Positions 5,828 through 5,950 of a stretch of DNA of 5,950 nt are shown one piece after another. Under the pieces are notes generated by a model that did not search any database, was not told where the DNA came from, and saw only the letters and a list, made by a program, of their open reading frames with translations. The DNA is from Clostridiales bacterium (GTDB lineage Bacteria > Bacillota > Clostridia > Lachnospirales > Lachnospiraceae): contig JAJPYU010000152.1 in NCBI GenBank assembly GCA_021204765.1, positions 1 to 5,950 on the forward strand, written 5' to 3'. Position 1 is the stretch's first letter, and each line of letters opens with the position of its first letter. The position numbers and the translations under genes were made by a program.

Positions 5828-5911
5828 GCCGCTGTGGCGGAAGTGGCAGACGCATTTGACTCAAAATCAAACGGGTGTACACCCATGCCGGTTCGAGTCC
5901 GGCCAGCGGCA
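5828..5911 (+). tRNA. tRNA-Leu, anticodon CAA (reads UUG)
   Basis: The 84-base gene folds into a class II cloverleaf. The acceptor stem is GCCGCTG (5828-5834) with CAGCGGC (5904-5910) and discriminator A at 5911, the base leucyl-tRNA synthetase expects. The anticodon stem is TTTGA (5855-5859) with TCAAA (5867-5871), and the loop CTCAAAA places CAA at 5862-5864. The long variable arm pairs GGGT with ACCC (5873-5884). The T arm is GCCGG-TTCGAGT-CCGGC (5887-5903). The CCA end is not encoded and must be added by nucleotidyltransferase. The long variable arm plus discriminator A favours leucine over serine. Confidence 0.96.
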
Positions 5912-5917
5912 TTTTTT
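5912..5917 (+). terminator. T-run directly after the tRNA
   Basis: Six T begin immediately after the discriminator base. There is no separate hairpin between the tRNA and this run, so the GC-rich acceptor and T stems may themselves serve as the terminator structure. Another terminator could lie beyond the right edge. Confidence 0.4.
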
Positions 5918-5930
5918 ATTATGCGTAAAA

Positions 5931-5949
5931 CCTTGAAAAACCTTGAAAA
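5931..5949 (+). repeat. Two tandem copies of CCTTGAAAA at the right edge
   Basis: CCTTGAAAA occurs at 5931-5939 and again at 5941-5949, a 10-base period. The array may continue past the window. It lies about 20 bases after the tRNA gene. Nothing else is seen in 5918-5950. Confidence 0.6.
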
Positions 5950-5950
5950 T

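Overview
The window looks like chromosomal DNA of an anaerobic member of the Bacillota, most likely a gut-type clostridium (Lachnospiraceae-like). The signs are strong AGGAGG-type ribosome binding sites, very AT-rich spacers between more GC-balanced genes, a four-subunit 2-oxoacid:ferredoxin oxidoreductase, and a tRNA gene with no encoded CCA. The taxonomic placement is inference from style and gene content, not from a search.

Layout: (1) Bases 1-1307, minus strand: the N-terminal 435 residues of a membrane-anchored alpha/beta hydrolase with a multi-pass C-terminal part; the gene runs off the left edge. (2) Bases 1308-1524: an AT-rich divergent spacer with a good sigma-A-type promoter on each strand. 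(3) Bases 1525-2043, plus strand: a MarR-type winged-helix regulator, probably controlling itself and the divergent hydrolase. (4) Bases 2095-2606, plus strand: a promoter, ribosome binding site and start codon leading into a wrecked biotin-dependent carboxylase gene, best read as pyruvate carboxylase. It keeps the first dozen codons, about 90 residues of the biotin carboxylase domain and the last about 40 residues around the biotinyl lysine; two internal deletions removed the rest. (5) Bases 2615-2653: a strong bidirectional terminator between the carboxylase remnant and the convergent operon. (6) Bases 5676-2652, minus strand: a tight operon porC-porD-porA-porB (gamma, delta, alpha, beta) for pyruvate (or a related 2-oxoacid):ferredoxin oxidoreductase, with a promoter and an overlapping perfect inverted repeat upstream. 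(7) Bases 5828-5911, plus strand: tRNA-Leu(CAA), followed at once by a T-run and a short tandem repeat at the right edge.

The oxidoreductase interconverts a 2-oxoacid plus CoA with acyl-CoA plus CO2, passing electrons to ferredoxin through the delta subunit's two 4Fe-4S clusters. The neighbouring carboxylase would once have turned pyruvate into oxaloacetate, so this was probably a pyruvate-node locus whose anaplerotic arm is now broken here. I see no phage, transposase, CRISPR, toxin-antitoxin or clearly new system. The most unusual thing is the doubly deleted carboxylase gene with junctions that look microhomology-mediated.
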